Source: Mesostigma viride (Eukaryota > Streptophyta > Mesostigmatophyceae > Mesostigmatales > Mesostigmataceae). Taken from it: a stretch of DNA of 21,916 nt. Under the pieces are notes generated by a model, which searched no databases, had not been told where the DNA came from, and saw only the letters and a program-made list of their open reading frames with translations. The position numbers and the translations under genes were made by a program. The DNA lies in NCBI GenBank assembly GCA_009746045.1, contig RPFO01002302.1, positions 1 to 21,916 on the forward strand. Reading direction: 5' to 3'. Position 1 is the stretch's first letter; the number at the start of each line of letters is the position of its first letter. Below, piece after piece: positions 8,922-17,456 of the stretch.

Positions 8922-9278
8922 TTACTGAAGAAGCTGGCCGAGTATGGGATTTTTTACCTTCGCTCCATCAACCCGTCTTTCGAGGTTGGACAAGGCGCTC
9001 AGACCAGTGTTTGCGACCGAGTACGCTTTCCCGAGCAGCGTACTCTTCGCGATCATGTTGGATGGGATGTGTCCGAGCGCGGAATCGACAATGCCCGCCG
9101 CCTGTTTGGCAGCCCGCGCCCCGTCGCCAATTTTTGAGATGACTTCGCCAGCGACGTGCCCGGCTTTCTTGACAGCTGACACGATGGCCGCCCCGTCGCC
9201 GACCCTCTTGATAGCGTTGCCGGCAAACTCTCCCACGCGTCTAGCCACGTTTCCGATTGCTCCAAAATTAACTTTCAT
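8922..9278 (-). CDS. Small amphipathic alpha-helical virion protein candidate
   Basis: The 118-residue protein starts MKVNFGAIGN. I chose the ATG at 9278 because it overlaps the previous stop as ATGAAAGTTAA. The open frame itself extends to 9341 inside the preceding gene. The sequence is alanine/glycine/lysine-rich with repeated amphipathic helices (VGEFAGNAIKRVGDGAAIVSAV, then VAGEVISKIGDGARAAKQ), a near duplication of the 'GDGA' unit. It lacks cysteines and a classical membrane span. Composition and position between the penton-like and major capsid genes suggest an internal, membrane-active or cement protein, like adenovirus protein VI in style only. That role is inference. Confidence 0.6.
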   Translation of the reverse strand: MKVNFGAIGNVARRVGEFAGNAIKRVGDGAAIVSAVKKAGHVAGEVISKIGDGARAAKQAAGIVDSALGHIPSNMIAKSTLLGKAYSVANTGLSALSNLERRVDGAKVKNPILGQLLQ

Positions 9279-10130
9279 CGTCCTCGATAGTACTAGATGG
9301 CTGAGAAATAAATCTGGTTTGTGGCTGGACGGTCCTGTCAAGGGCCATATACTTCAAAACGCTCCCGATCTTCCTCGCCTCTATTCCCATCGCCTTCTGA
9401 GGGCTTATGCGGAAGGAGAGCTGAAGAGCCCAATCCGAGTAGACAGTTATAGGAGCGTCGTCCTCGTCGAGCAGTCGGATCGTGATGTTGCTGGGAGAGT
9501 CCTTGAGATGCTGCCACAAAGGGGTCGCTGCCTGCCAAACAATGGGTTCTAAGAACTGCGACATGTTGGGACAGACGGCCAAAAGGCCTCCATATCCCGT
9601 GCCTGTCGACGATGATATCACGTTTCCTCGAACGATGTCGCTGTATACATACACCATTCTCAGTCTCCCATTCGTTGCTGGCCGGTTGCTAGCGAGGACA
9701 CCTGTGAAAGGATATGATCCTTCCATGAGCCCCAACACCCGGCCCGTGGGCTCATCCACCGCGACAGAGAACTCGGTGGCATTTGTCACGGTAAAAGACT
9801 AGTCGCCCTGTTGTACGTGACCGAGAACCCAGGATCTACCGCCTTCAAAGCTTCCTCTATGTTTTTTCGGTTTTCGATAGTCGTGTACGAGCCGAGCGGC
9901 AAGGTCACCTTCGTAGGGGACTCGCTGCCAGACAAACGGACAGTGAAGTATCGGTTTCCTTCGCTGATGTGAGTCTGTTCAAACGGGATGGTCATGAGGG
10001 TAAGCCCGACGTCGTGATAATCGTCAAGGAGTCCCGCCGGGATGTCCCATACCGGATCCACTAGCGTCCCGCGAGTTCGGTTCTCCGTGCGAAGAGTGAG
10101 TGTCAGCGTTTCCTGGATGAACTCCTTCAT
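9268..10130 (-). CDS. Penton-like minor capsid protein (frameshifted)
   Basis: About 287 residues run from MKEFIQETLT (10130) to the stop at 9268, with one frame change near 9796-9801 where one base appears to be missing. The order of blocks follows a family often found next to capsid genes in polinton and adintovirus-like elements. These are LPLGSYTTIENRKNIEEAL, a VTYN..TxSFTV strand pair, VLGLMEG, MVYVYSDIV, then ITIRLLDEDDAPI and a final LQLSFRI strand. Vertex (penton) function is inferred from neighbourhood and size. The frame stays open upstream of 10130 to 10202, but that part overlaps the previous gene. It overlaps the next gene by 11 bases. Confidence 0.6.
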
Positions 10131-10368
10131 CGGCCACTTCTTCTGACAATAGCTCAGAAGTAATTTCGTTTGTCCCAAAAACCTTGACGACGCCTTCCTC
10201 AATTTTCGCCGATGCCCTTTTCATGGCGCGCCTTGTCTTCCCTGTGAGTGGCTTCTTCTTACAGTAGAGCATGGCTGCCTCAATGAACTCTCGTGGGACA
10301 TTTGGATGGAGGGTCATCCATTGAGAGATCTCGAGCATCTCGGCGTCAGTGAACAGCGGGCTGCTCAT
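10024..10368 (-). CDS. Hypothetical basic helical protein
   Basis: This 114-residue frame begins two bases after the stop of the zinc-finger gene (TAA-AC-ATG), so it is probably co-transcribed. Residues 1-80 look like a real protein, with acidic helix MLEISQWMTL, then EFIEAAMLYCKKK and a lysine/arginine-rich stretch. The last 36 residues overlap the penton-like gene and look like a low-quality read-through of its other frame. The natural end may therefore be near 10130, with an indel hiding the true stop. No family was recognised. Confidence 0.5.
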   Translation of the reverse strand: MSSPLFTDAEMLEISQWMTLHPNVPREFIEAAMLYCKKKPLTGKTRRAMKRASAKIEEGVVKVFGTNEITSELLSEEVADEGVHPGNADTHSSHGEPNSRDASGSGMGHPGGTP

Positions 10369-10370
10369 GT

Positions 10371-10874
10371 TTACTCTTCTGTGAGATTTTTTTCAGCGCC
10401 TTCTTTTGGAATTCCCACGACCGTGTTGTGGACCCTCCTGAGATGCAGCAGGAGGTTTTTTTCGTTTGCGAACGTGCTCTTACACCCGGGTTGTGGGCAT
10501 TTCCACCTCGCGCCTCCCACCTGGACTCGTTTCCCGACAGGTACACCCGCAGGCTCCGGGGGTGCCGCCACTGCTTCATCGACGACAACCGGTTCGGGAG
10601 CCGGCGCGACAGGGGCCGGTTGGGCATACGCGGACAATGGGGGGTACGCGACCGGTCTAGAGTTCGCCATCACTGACGCCATGAGAAGGGCATCCTTGAA
10701 CCCTCGCGCCTCTGCGACCTTCCCTTTGTTCACCGCTCTTCGGACCGGCGCGCTGTGGATGACAATGGTGTTGGTCGATGAAGCGGTCACCTGCGACTGG
10801 GGTGCGACCTTACGCTTCGGTTTTCCCCTTTTACTTGAAGGACGGCGCCGTGCTGATTTCTGACGCCTTGCCAT
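10371..10874 (-). CDS. C2H2 zinc-finger protein with basic N-terminus
   Basis: The protein has 167 residues. Residues 1-25 are strongly basic (MARRQKSARRRPSSKRGKPK), suiting nuclear import or DNA binding. Residues 80-113 are proline/alanine-rich. A single C2H2 finger has C126, C131, H144 and H149 in the spacing C-x4-C-x12-H-x4-H, with the usual aromatic and leucine core (STFANEKNLLLHL). It could be a transcription regulator or a DNA-binding core protein of the virion. A TTATAAAAA element lies 20-28 bp upstream of its ATG. The gene is intact and packed two bases from its downstream neighbour. Confidence 0.7.
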   Translation of the reverse strand: MARRQKSARRRPSSKRGKPKRKVAPQSQVTASSTNTIVIHSAPVRRAVNKGKVAEARGFKDALLMASVMANSRPVAYPPLSAYAQPAPVAPAPEPVVVDEAVAAPPEPAGVPVGKRVQVGGARWKCPQPGCKSTFANEKNLLLHLRRVHNTVVGIPKEGAEKNLTEE

Positions 10875-10893
10875 TTCTGCATATAATCATAGA

Positions 10894-10902
10894 TTTTTAT
10901 AA
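10894..10902 (-). promoter_or_regulatory. TATA-like element upstream of zinc-finger gene
   Basis: TTATAAAAA on the minus strand, 20 bp before the ATG at 10874, in the short gap after the 1094-residue gene. A second AT-rich block (ATTATAT) lies between it and the ATG. Confidence 0.45.
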
Positions 10903-10921
10903 CGTCCAAGTGAGGGTCTTG

Positions 10922-13900
10922 TTAGTCGACACGGCCATTTTTCCAGCGCGCGACTTGCAAAACGCCGTAGAGAGCTATGTTTGTTGACGTGTCAGTGGTG
11001 ATGCGAGGAATCCGCAATGCGATTTCAAACACCCCGTCATCCTCCTCGTATCCTGAAACAACATTCCAGTTGCTGCCAATTATAACGTTTACCGGCCAGA
11101 CGGACAGGCCGCTAGCCGTTAAGCGATATGGGTTTGATATGTCGAGAATCGTTGGTGGGTTGTTATCAAATGTTAACCTGACAAGGATATTGGTCAACGC
11201 GGTCGGAAGAGTTAGTTCCGATTGTGTGGCCGGGTCGTGGAAAGACATCACGGCCACAGGGGCGCCGTGCCAAAATTGCGGAAGCGGGTAGTCGTATATG
11301 GGCTGCCTCAGACCGACCAAAGAATCTGCTTCCAATATCGTGTGCGATATACGCCTAGTTTCTCGGACATCTTCATACAGGGCCACGTCCATCCCGTGAT
11401 TGCCGCCAATTGACGACAGGCTTGAACCATAATAGTAGCTTAGGCTAGAAGCAAATAAAAGCGGGGTCGGGCCAGATACTGTTGGATCTAATACCTGGAA
11501 CGTCACGGTCGCCAAATGGATCATACCAGTAACTGGAGGATCAACCAGTGAAATATGATCACAGGTTATGTCAACGTACGACGAGGATTTTGATATTGTC
11601 GTTGTAGAAAAACCGCCAGTCCACGCTTCTCCAACGACTACGCTGATAAGCAACGGATCATTGCTCAACTTGGTGTTTGAAAATCCAAGTCTTACATAAA
11701 ACTTCCTTACCGACTGACGAGCTGGTAGAATCCCATATATTTTGGCAGTATATTGGTTCATTTGCACGCCGTATTGAACATCGGGACACTTAACAACCGT
11801 GCGGATGACACTCTCATTCGTGAGTGTTAGCTCCTTAAACCAAGTATCCGCCACACCCGGTACGGGTTTTGTGACGCTATATTTGCCAAAAATGCTACAA
11901 TTCCTCGACGAGGTGGACCTGTGACGCAGCTCCAACACGTCTCCGACGGCTGTGTACGATCCGGATGGGTTGTTGGTTTTTAGAGAGTCGAACTCTATGT
12001 CTTGTAGGTCATCTTTGATTGGCCAGACATACGCGCCGTGGTACTCTCCGCTCAAGTGGAAGACTGGTCGGAGGGGCATCGGAATGTACGGGTCAAGAAT
12101 GTCTGTAGGAGTGGTTGTAAATATACCGGACGAGTTTGAGATTTTAGTCATGTCACTAAGTTCTTGAGGAGTTGTTTTGGATATATAACGCTCCACCTTC
12201 CCATCCGATTTTCTTCGAAATGCCACCCAGTAGCTGTTTTGTTGTCTCCATGATGAGTTTAACGTGTATCGAACCTTCGACTTCAGATTGTCAAACAGGT
12301 CGAGTGCATAGTCACTATGGTGCAGATTGATACCCAGCATACCCCAATGCGTCGTAGCCGCATTTCTCCAATTCTGATGGGCATCTGTCGTGGCCGGGTG
12401 ATATTTATTCGTCAAAGACATAGTATTTTCTGCAAACGAGACGAAAGCATCGTTGCTGCCCAAATATAGCCGAAAACACAATAGAAATGGGCCGTCGATG
12501 AGCTGCTCTGAAAAAACAACACATTTGCTTGGTGCCGGAGTGGCTGTTTTTACAAAAAAGAATTTTTCGGGAGACCCTTCAAAGTAGTATTTCGAAGCTT
12601 CTGCTTGCAGCGTGGTCACGGAGTGGCGCGAGAATGATTCTAGAGAATGGAGCGTCGTAGCGGGGCCGTCTATCTCCACGGTCTCTCCTGACAGGTTTGG
12701 CGAGTCCTTTACGGTTACGATCCTGTATCTGAGTTCTACATCATCGCCTTCGGATGGATTTTGAAACGTCGTTGTCTTCAACGTCCCATCCAAGGCCCCT
12801 TGAGATACTCCGTTCGCCAACAGATGAAAACCGGTGAGAGGAGGCAACGACTTTCCCCACCCCACATCATGGTCTGCGTAGACGCCGTTGATCGCGATTT
12901 TTACAGGATTTAGATATGAAATGTAGGAACTTGGTGTCCGGATGCCGGAGTGCAGTTGGCTCATTTTTGAAACGCATACCATCACCCCTCCTTTGTGGGT
13001 GGTGTAGGAGGTGAGGGTCGAGTCGTTGTAGACGTCTATCTCGTAGTTCATATACTTGTTACTATCTGCCGCGACTGGCGCGGTGATTACGGCGTCTTCC
13101 CCGCGCAGTCCCCCGTTTTGCGAGAGGGAGACTCCGCCGATGGTCGGAGTGGTCGGCGTGAGCTGGGTGGAATTCATGTACCACCTGATGGGGAGTTTGC
13201 GTTGGTATGCGAAGGGGGTCGTCATCTTTATGCCCTGTTTGAGGGTCGTTCCCTCTACGACCTCCCAATTAGCGGTGGTTGGATTGGTGCTCCAGTAGAG
13301 TGCGTTCACAGGGTCAATCGGACCCATTCGCCAGTCCGTCAGTGGCGAGTATGTACGCGTGATGGTGAAGGATCTCCCAGTTAGTGGAAGGCGGCGGTTG
13401 TCGTCGCGAATCGTGGCGAAAGACAACAACTCCACGCGGAGAGGGAGGCCGTTAAATCGAGATCCGCCGAGACCATAGAAAGAGTCGGAAAAGTATGGAT
13501 ATCCTACCTCTCCGTCCACAACGCTCTCCCCCGTGCGCGCCTGGGTCGTGTGGTAGTCGCGATAGGTAAACTTACAGATTCCACTCGCGTCGCCATTCGT
13601 AACGTTGTAGGGCAGCTGGACTCGCACATCCTGGTCATTGATGACGTTGAACGCGTTTTGGTGCGACACGGTCGTCCCGTCTTCGAGATGGAGGACGAAA
13701 TCCCCGTTCAAGTTAGCTATCGACGTTTTGCCTACCCCGTGTTGGTCAAAAAGGTAGTCCAATTGCGCGCGGGTCAGGACTCTGCCACCAGGGTCTAGCA
13801 ACGTATCAGGGCTAAAGTCGAAGACGTGGTACTGGGTTGCTCCCACTTTCGCCGTAAGGTAAGGTTCATTTAGAGTGAGATCGTCGACTAAAGTAGTCCC

Positions 13901-14206
13901 TGATTTAAAATAGGAATACCCATTCACGACGAGACTGTAAGCAAGTTCCGATGGGTCGCTTGCGGTCTCGTCGTCGTAATTGTCTCCGAGTCGCACATTT
14001 GTCGGCTGGCTCGGGTAGAAAATTTTGAATCCGTCGACAACGAGTGACTCATCGAATGGATGTGAAGTGCCAAGAAGTAACGTAACGCTAGCTTGAAGCC
14101 CATCTATGTCTGTTTCGATGTTAGAAACACGCTCCTCCATTTCAGGGTCGAGCGTTAACCCGGTGGCGAGATTGGTCGGTCTGCTCAATGTTGTTAGAAC
14201 GACCAT
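10922..14206 (-). CDS. Giant beta-rich structural protein, likely spike or fibre (1094 aa)
   Basis: This is the largest intact gene. Residues 20-45 form a short heptad-like coiled coil (MEERVSNIETDIDGLQASVTLLL), a common trimerisation start of fibre proteins. The remaining ~1000 residues are rich in T, S, N, G, Y and V with alternating short beta-strands and few cysteines. I saw no catalytic motif or membrane span and no clear internal repeat. Length, composition and place at the head of the structural block suggest a virion surface protein. I cannot assign a family. The fact that 3.3 kb stays open while several neighbours are frameshifted argues against long decay. It starts 24 bp from the divergent gene at 14231. 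Confidence 0.7.
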   Translation of the reverse strand: MVVLTTLSRPTNLATGLTLDPEMEERVSNIETDIDGLQASVTLLLGTSHPFDESLVVDGFKIFYPSQPTNVRLGDNYDDETASDPSELAYSLVVNGYSYFKSGTTLVDDLTLNEPYLTAKVGATQYHVFDFSPDTLLDPGGRVLTRAQLDYLFDQHGVGKTSIANLNGDFVLHLEDGTTVSHQNAFNVINDQDVRVQLPYNVTNGDASGICKFTYRDYHTTQARTGESVVDGEVGYPYFSDSFYGLGGSRFNGLPLRVELLSFATIRDDNRRLPLTGRSFTITRTYSPLTDWRMGPIDPVNALYWSTNPTTANWEVVEGTTLKQGIKMTTPFAYQRKLPIRWYMNSTQLTPTTPTIGGVSLSQNGGLRGEDAVITAPVAADSNKYMNYEIDVYNDSTLTSYTTHKGGVMVCVSKMSQLHSGIRTPSSYISYLNPVKIAINGVYADHDVGWGKSLPPLTGFHLLANGVSQGALDGTLKTTTFQNPSEGDDVELRYRIVTVKDSPNLSGETVEIDGPATTLHSLESFSRHSVTTLQAEASKYYFEGSPEKFFFVKTATPAPSKCVVFSEQLIDGPFLLCFRLYLGSNDAFVSFAENTMSLTNKYHPATTDAHQNWRNAATTHWGMLGINLHHSDYALDLFDNLKSKVRYTLNSSWRQQNSYWVAFRRKSDGKVERYISKTTPQELSDMTKISNSSGIFTTTPTDILDPYIPMPLRPVFHLSGEYHGAYVWPIKDDLQDIEFDSLKTNNPSGSYTAVGDVLELRHRSTSSRNCSIFGKYSVTKPVPGVADTWFKELTLTNESVIRTVVKCPDVQYGVQMNQYTAKIYGILPARQSVRKFYVRLGFSNTKLSNDPLLISVVVGEAWTGGFSTTTISKSSSYVDITCDHISLVDPPVTGMIHLATVTFQVLDPTVSGPTPLLFASSLSYYYGSSLSSIGGNHGMDVALYEDVRETRRISHTILEADSLVGLRQPIYDYPLPQFWHGAPVAVMSFHDPATQSELTLPTALTNILVRLTFDNNPPTILDISNPYRLTASGLSVWPVNVIIGSNWNVVSGYEEDDGVFEIALRIPRITTDTSTNIALYGVLQVARWKNGRVD

Positions 14207-14230
14207 TTATTATCTACCTAGAATATAAAC
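14207..14230. promoter_or_regulatory. 24-bp divergent intergenic region
   Basis: This short gap lies between two head-to-head start codons. On the plus strand TATAAA (14224-14229) sits directly against the ATG. On the minus strand TTTATATTC sits within 24 bases of the other ATG. Core promoter elements for both gene blocks must lie here or inside the coding sequences. Confidence 0.5.
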
Positions 14231-14758
14231 ATGGCCTCTGAGGCTTCAGAGACCCCAACGAGCTACCAAGACGAAACCTTCGCCGAGACGCGGGAAGAGC
14301 AGGTTGACCTGGTCAAGACAATTCGAAAGGGACAACCGCTGAATGATGAACAGAAAAAAGCCCTTCGCGACAAAATGAGGGTTTACCAGCAACGCGCAAA
14401 AGCCGAGAGGGAGAAGAGACGAAACGAGGAAAAGGAGGCAGAGATAACGAAACGAAAGGTCCTTGCAAAGGAATTGGAGATTCAGCGGCAAAGGCTAGTC
14501 GAACTCGAGCTGCAAGAAGCCCGCAACAAATCGCGGATTGAACGCCTTCTCGCTGAAGATTCCGTCGCCTCAACCCCCGCCGACACGCCAAAACCAAGAC
14601 GGGGTCGAAAGCCCAAGGAGACAGAGCCGGACTCTCCGCCACCCCCGATCAAGACCCGACAGCTCCCACCTCCACCACCGCCACCTGTCGCGATGACGCC
14701 ATACGAGATGCGCATGGCCGCCATCCGCGCGTCTCTCCTTGCTAGTCTGGACGATTAA
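14231..14758 (+). CDS. Coiled-coil protein with AT-hook-like and proline-rich segments
   Basis: The protein has 175 residues. Residues 38-106 form a long, highly charged coiled coil (RAKAEREKRRNEEKEAEI). Residues 121-129 (KPRRGRKPK) resemble an AT-hook, which binds the minor groove of AT-rich DNA. Residues 136-152 are a proline tract. The C-terminus MTPYEMRMAAI resembles LSPYEMRLKAV in the primase-helicase of the same element, possibly a shared docking peptide. It is the first gene of the rightward block, 12 bp before the packaging ATPase frame. A scaffold or DNA-packaging accessory role is inference. Confidence 0.65.
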   Translation: MASEASETPTSYQDETFAETREEQVDLVKTIRKGQPLNDEQKKALRDKMRVYQQRAKAEREKRRNEEKEAEITKRKVLAKELEIQRQRLVELELQEARNKSRIERLLAEDSVASTPADTPKPRRGRKPKETEPDSPPPPIKTRQLPPPPPPPVAMTPYEMRMAAIRASLLASLDD

Positions 14759-14770
14759 AATGTCTTCAGA

Positions 14771-15654
14771 ATGATAATGGCTATCATCGAAGAGCGACGA
14801 ATTCATTCACTTGAGAACAAAGACATCAAGCAACGATACGCCCCACAGCGTCCTGCTCCACCGAATATGCCGAGTCTTCATTTCATCGCAAACTTCTGCG
14901 GAGCTCGACGGTCTGGGAAAACTACATCGGCAGTCAACATGGCGAAGGCTTACTTTGCTAAAACTCATTCGACAAGCTGTACCTCATTTCAGGGAGTGCC
15001 CACACGGAGCCAAAATACAAGGAGCTCCCGGAACCAGCTATGACGATGGAAGTCTACTCTAACCTGGCATTCGATGGGATGATAGATCATATAAAGTCTG
15101 ACCTCCACGAATACGAGAGGTACAAGGACGATCTCAAGGTCTGGGAAACGTTCAAACGCGAATACGTGGATGGGAAAAAAAACGCAGAACTCATGGACCT
15201 CTCCATGTACCTACGCCTTGATGCAATGAACTGGGATAAACCTGCGACAAGGTTCGAGCACGGTCCTCCTTCGTCGCTCATTCTGATAGACGACATGCAA
15301 GGCAGTGCCCTCTATCAGAGCTCTAGCAAAAACGCTGTTGCGGCTTTCGCGTTCAAACACAGACACTTCCTCACGAGCATGATTTTCCTGACACAGGCGT
15401 ACACAAGCGGTGGCGTACCACGAGCAGTGCGAGCGAATATATCGTTTCTTGCGCTGTTCAGAACGAAGGACCATCGAGCCGCGCGACAGATCGCGGAAGA
15501 GAGCGCGGGGGCTGTGGCGCCGGACGAGTTTCTCGCGCTATGGGACCACGCCGTCAAGGACGATCCTCACGACTTCTTCGCTGTCGACTTCGACCAGCGC
15601 GACCCGAAAAAAATGTTTCGTCGAAACTTCAATACATTTCTCTCGATAAAATAA
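14771..15654 (+). CDS. A32-like (FtsK-HerA) genome-packaging ATPase, frameshifted
   Basis: About 294 residues lie in two frames. Part one has Walker A GARRSGKT (residues 44-51) after the usual hydrophobic strand LHFIANFC. Part two has Walker B LILIDDM (Asp-Asp at about nt 15289) and the sensor region IFLTQAY...VPRAVRANISFLALFR, typical of viral DNA-translocating packaging ATPases. The frame changes between about 14960 and 14968. Downstream of it the other frame continues with a well-formed segment (KLYLISGSAH) up to the second part, so one base is missing in the read sequence. It would pump the genome into preformed capsids. The start is 14771 or the ATG at 14777. A third ATG at 14760 is closed after four codons. 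Confidence 0.85.
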
Positions 15655-15676
15655 TTTTCTCTGAACATGATATACT

Positions 15677-16171
15677 ATGGATATTCCGTCCATCAAACGA
15701 TACGCAGGCGCCGAGAAGGAGTACGTGTTGGACACCCAAGCACTCCTCCGATATTGTTCGGGTTCTCGACTGGGGCAGAAAACTCTAGAACGTGTCGTCA
15801 GGATCCTTCAAGAAGCAGGCCACCACGACACGATTCCGTCCACCTGTCACGACATGAGCCCCGAAATCCGATTGGCCATCCTCGCCTTGGTGGGCGATCG
15901 CAGGCGTCCACGTGGGCGCTCACCCTCCAAAACGGAAAAACGACACGAACCGAAACGGCCTCGAGGGCGCCCAAGGATCCACCCCGTAGGGTATAAAAAG
16001 CCTCGAGCCAAAAAATTGTCTCATGTTCAGTCATCAGATGACGGTGACCGTAGAGGAGCGTCGCGAGCAATGGCGACGGGCCCAGGCGAAGAGGCGAGCA
16101 ATCGCCCGCGACCAGACGAACTGCATCTCGGCGAAAAGCAAGGTCAAGAAGGGCGTCTGGAATCCCAGTGA
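15677..16171 (+). CDS. AT-hook DNA-binding protein
   Basis: The protein has up to 164 residues. Residues 1-72 are helical and unrecognised (LDTQALLRYCSGSRLGQKTL). From 74 the chain becomes very basic, and KRPRGRPR at 93-100 is a canonical AT-hook core. The final 45 residues overlap the integrase gene in another frame and look less protein-like, so the natural end may be near 16020. The ATG is preceded by GATATACT, close to the AATATACTATC before the primase-helicase ATG, a possible shared promoter or initiator motif. It might be a regulator or nucleoid-like protein. Confidence 0.55.
   Translation: MDIPSIKRYAGAEKEYVLDTQALLRYCSGSRLGQKTLERVVRILQEAGHHDTIPSTCHDMSPEIRLAILALVGDRRRPRGRSPSKTEKRHEPKRPRGRPRIHPVGYKKPRAKKLSHVQSSDDGDRRGASRAMATGPGEEASNRPRPDELHLGEKQGQEGRLESQ
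15992..15999 (+). promoter_or_regulatory. TATA box for integrase gene
   Basis: TATAAAAA within GGGTATAAAAAGCC lies 24-31 bp upstream of the integrase ATG at 16023, inside the 3' part of the AT-hook gene. Match and distance suit a eukaryotic-type TATA box, and this supports choosing 16023 as the start. Confidence 0.55.
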
Positions 16172-17285
16172 TCGATGGATCGCAAATAACCCCGAGTGTG
16201 CGGAAAAAATCGGCTTGCAGGCGACCTCTCCACCCTCGCCGGAGCCACCGCACCACGAGGAATCGCCTGCGCGAGCTGGAGGAGGGCGGTACTGGACCTT
16301 CGACGAGGCCGTCGCCGCAGCGGAAGCGCGACCAGAGCAGCACGAGCGTGGCAGGCCATCGAAGGAGCGCGGGGCGACTCGCAAGACCGCTTTGGGATAC
16401 ATTGGCAGGATGCGGGTCCTGCTCGACAAACTGGGGTGCTCGCAGTACGAGTCCGTTGATTGCCTTGCCGACACAGCTCGTGTTCTTCGCGTGGTGCACG
16501 AGACATCAGAACCCAAGCGCAAGACCCAGCACTCGAAGGACGACGCCTGGAGGGAGAATGAGAAGCAGCTCCTCGGGGTCATCAACGGCGTGAACCGAAT
16601 GATGCCGCCCGAGAAGAGGCTCCCAAGTCACGTTACGGACGCGTACACTGCTCGCGTCAGGGAGCTGAAGGTTGGTGACCTGGACAGACGGTTTGACCGT
16701 GCCGAGAACAAGCCGCTGAGGTACACGTACGAACAGCTCCAGAAGATCGCCAAAGCAGAGTACGAAGCCGATCCCACGTCCGACGCCGCGCTCATGGGCT
16801 TGATCTATCTCTCGGGTGAAGATCTACCACCGACGCGTTACAATCACGACCAGATGCGCATCGTCGACTCGGTCGCTGAGCTAGGACCGCACGAGAACGG
16901 CTACATCCCGAGCGAGAGGAGATTCTACATCCAGAATTTCAAAACGCAGCACAGCATGCCAGTTTATGACGTCGTCATCCCGAAGAAGTACGGAAAGCTC
17001 ATCAAAGCGTTAGATGCCCGTGCTAAGGCTGGACAGAAATTCCTTTTCGAATCAGAGCCTGGCATTCCGATCAAACACGAGCTCTACAGCGCCCGTTACA
17101 ACCGGATTTACGGAGGCATCGACGCCACGCGACAAGCATACATCACTCGTTTCCTGAAGGGCGCTTCATTTAAGAAACGTAAATGGGCTGGCGACATGAT
17201 GGGCCATGACGTACTGACAGGAGCCGTTTACGAGAGGCAGGGTGGCGAGACTGGCGGACGTCGGCTGAGGCCGAGGAAAAAGTAG
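16023..17285 (+). CDS. Tyrosine recombinase (integrase)
   Basis: This intact 420-residue protein would cut and rejoin DNA through a 3'-phosphotyrosine to integrate the element. The C-terminal catalytic domain shows R272 in LPPTRYNHDQM, K307 in NFKTQ, R370 in DATRQAYITRF, H395 in MMGHDV and Y403 in AVYER, in the order and spacing of the family. The LPP-R-x-x-D start and MGH-x8-Y end resemble integrases of PLVs, virophages and algal giant viruses. The N-terminal ~230 residues are basic and probably DNA-binding (arm or core-binding). A TATA box precedes the ATG. No rve-type DDE integrase is present. Confidence 0.85.
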   Translation: MFSHQMTVTVEERREQWRRAQAKRRAIARDQTNCISAKSKVKKGVWNPSDRWIANNPECAEKIGLQATSPPSPEPPHHEESPARAGGGRYWTFDEAVAAAEARPEQHERGRPSKERGATRKTALGYIGRMRVLLDKLGCSQYESVDCLADTARVLRVVHETSEPKRKTQHSKDDAWRENEKQLLGVINGVNRMMPPEKRLPSHVTDAYTARVRELKVGDLDRRFDRAENKPLRYTYEQLQKIAKAEYEADPTSDAALMGLIYLSGEDLPPTRYNHDQMRIVDSVAELGPHENGYIPSERRFYIQNFKTQHSMPVYDVVIPKKYGKLIKALDARAKAGQKFLFESEPGIPIKHELYSARYNRIYGGIDATRQAYITRFLKGASFKKRKWAGDMMGHDVLTGAVYERQGGETGGRRLRPRKK

Positions 17286-17456
17286 ATAGTTTCCCGTGGG
17301 AAATTTTCATGAATGTCGAAAAGGGTATTCTAAACTGCATGCATTATACAGGGAATATAAAAGTTCCATGGGAACATTTTTCTCGAGGGTCGAGGTTCGA
17401 GGGTTTGGCATTTTATAATCTGAATTTTTTTTTTTCTAAACAAGTAATATACTATC
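17286..17456. promoter_or_regulatory. Structured intergenic region before the primase-helicase (candidate origin or promoter)
   Basis: This 171-bp AT-rich gap holds two related small palindromes, TTTCCCGTGGGAAA (17289-17302) and GTTCCATGGGAAC (17363-17375). It also holds three tandem heptamers, TCGAGGG, TCGAGGT and TCGAGGG (17383-17403). TATA-like elements are TATAAAAG (17356-17363) and TTTATAAT (17412-17419), followed by a 12-T run. It is the longest noncoding gap of the rightward block. The next gene resembles an origin-binding helicase, so an origin or operator is possible but unproven. Confidence 0.4.
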
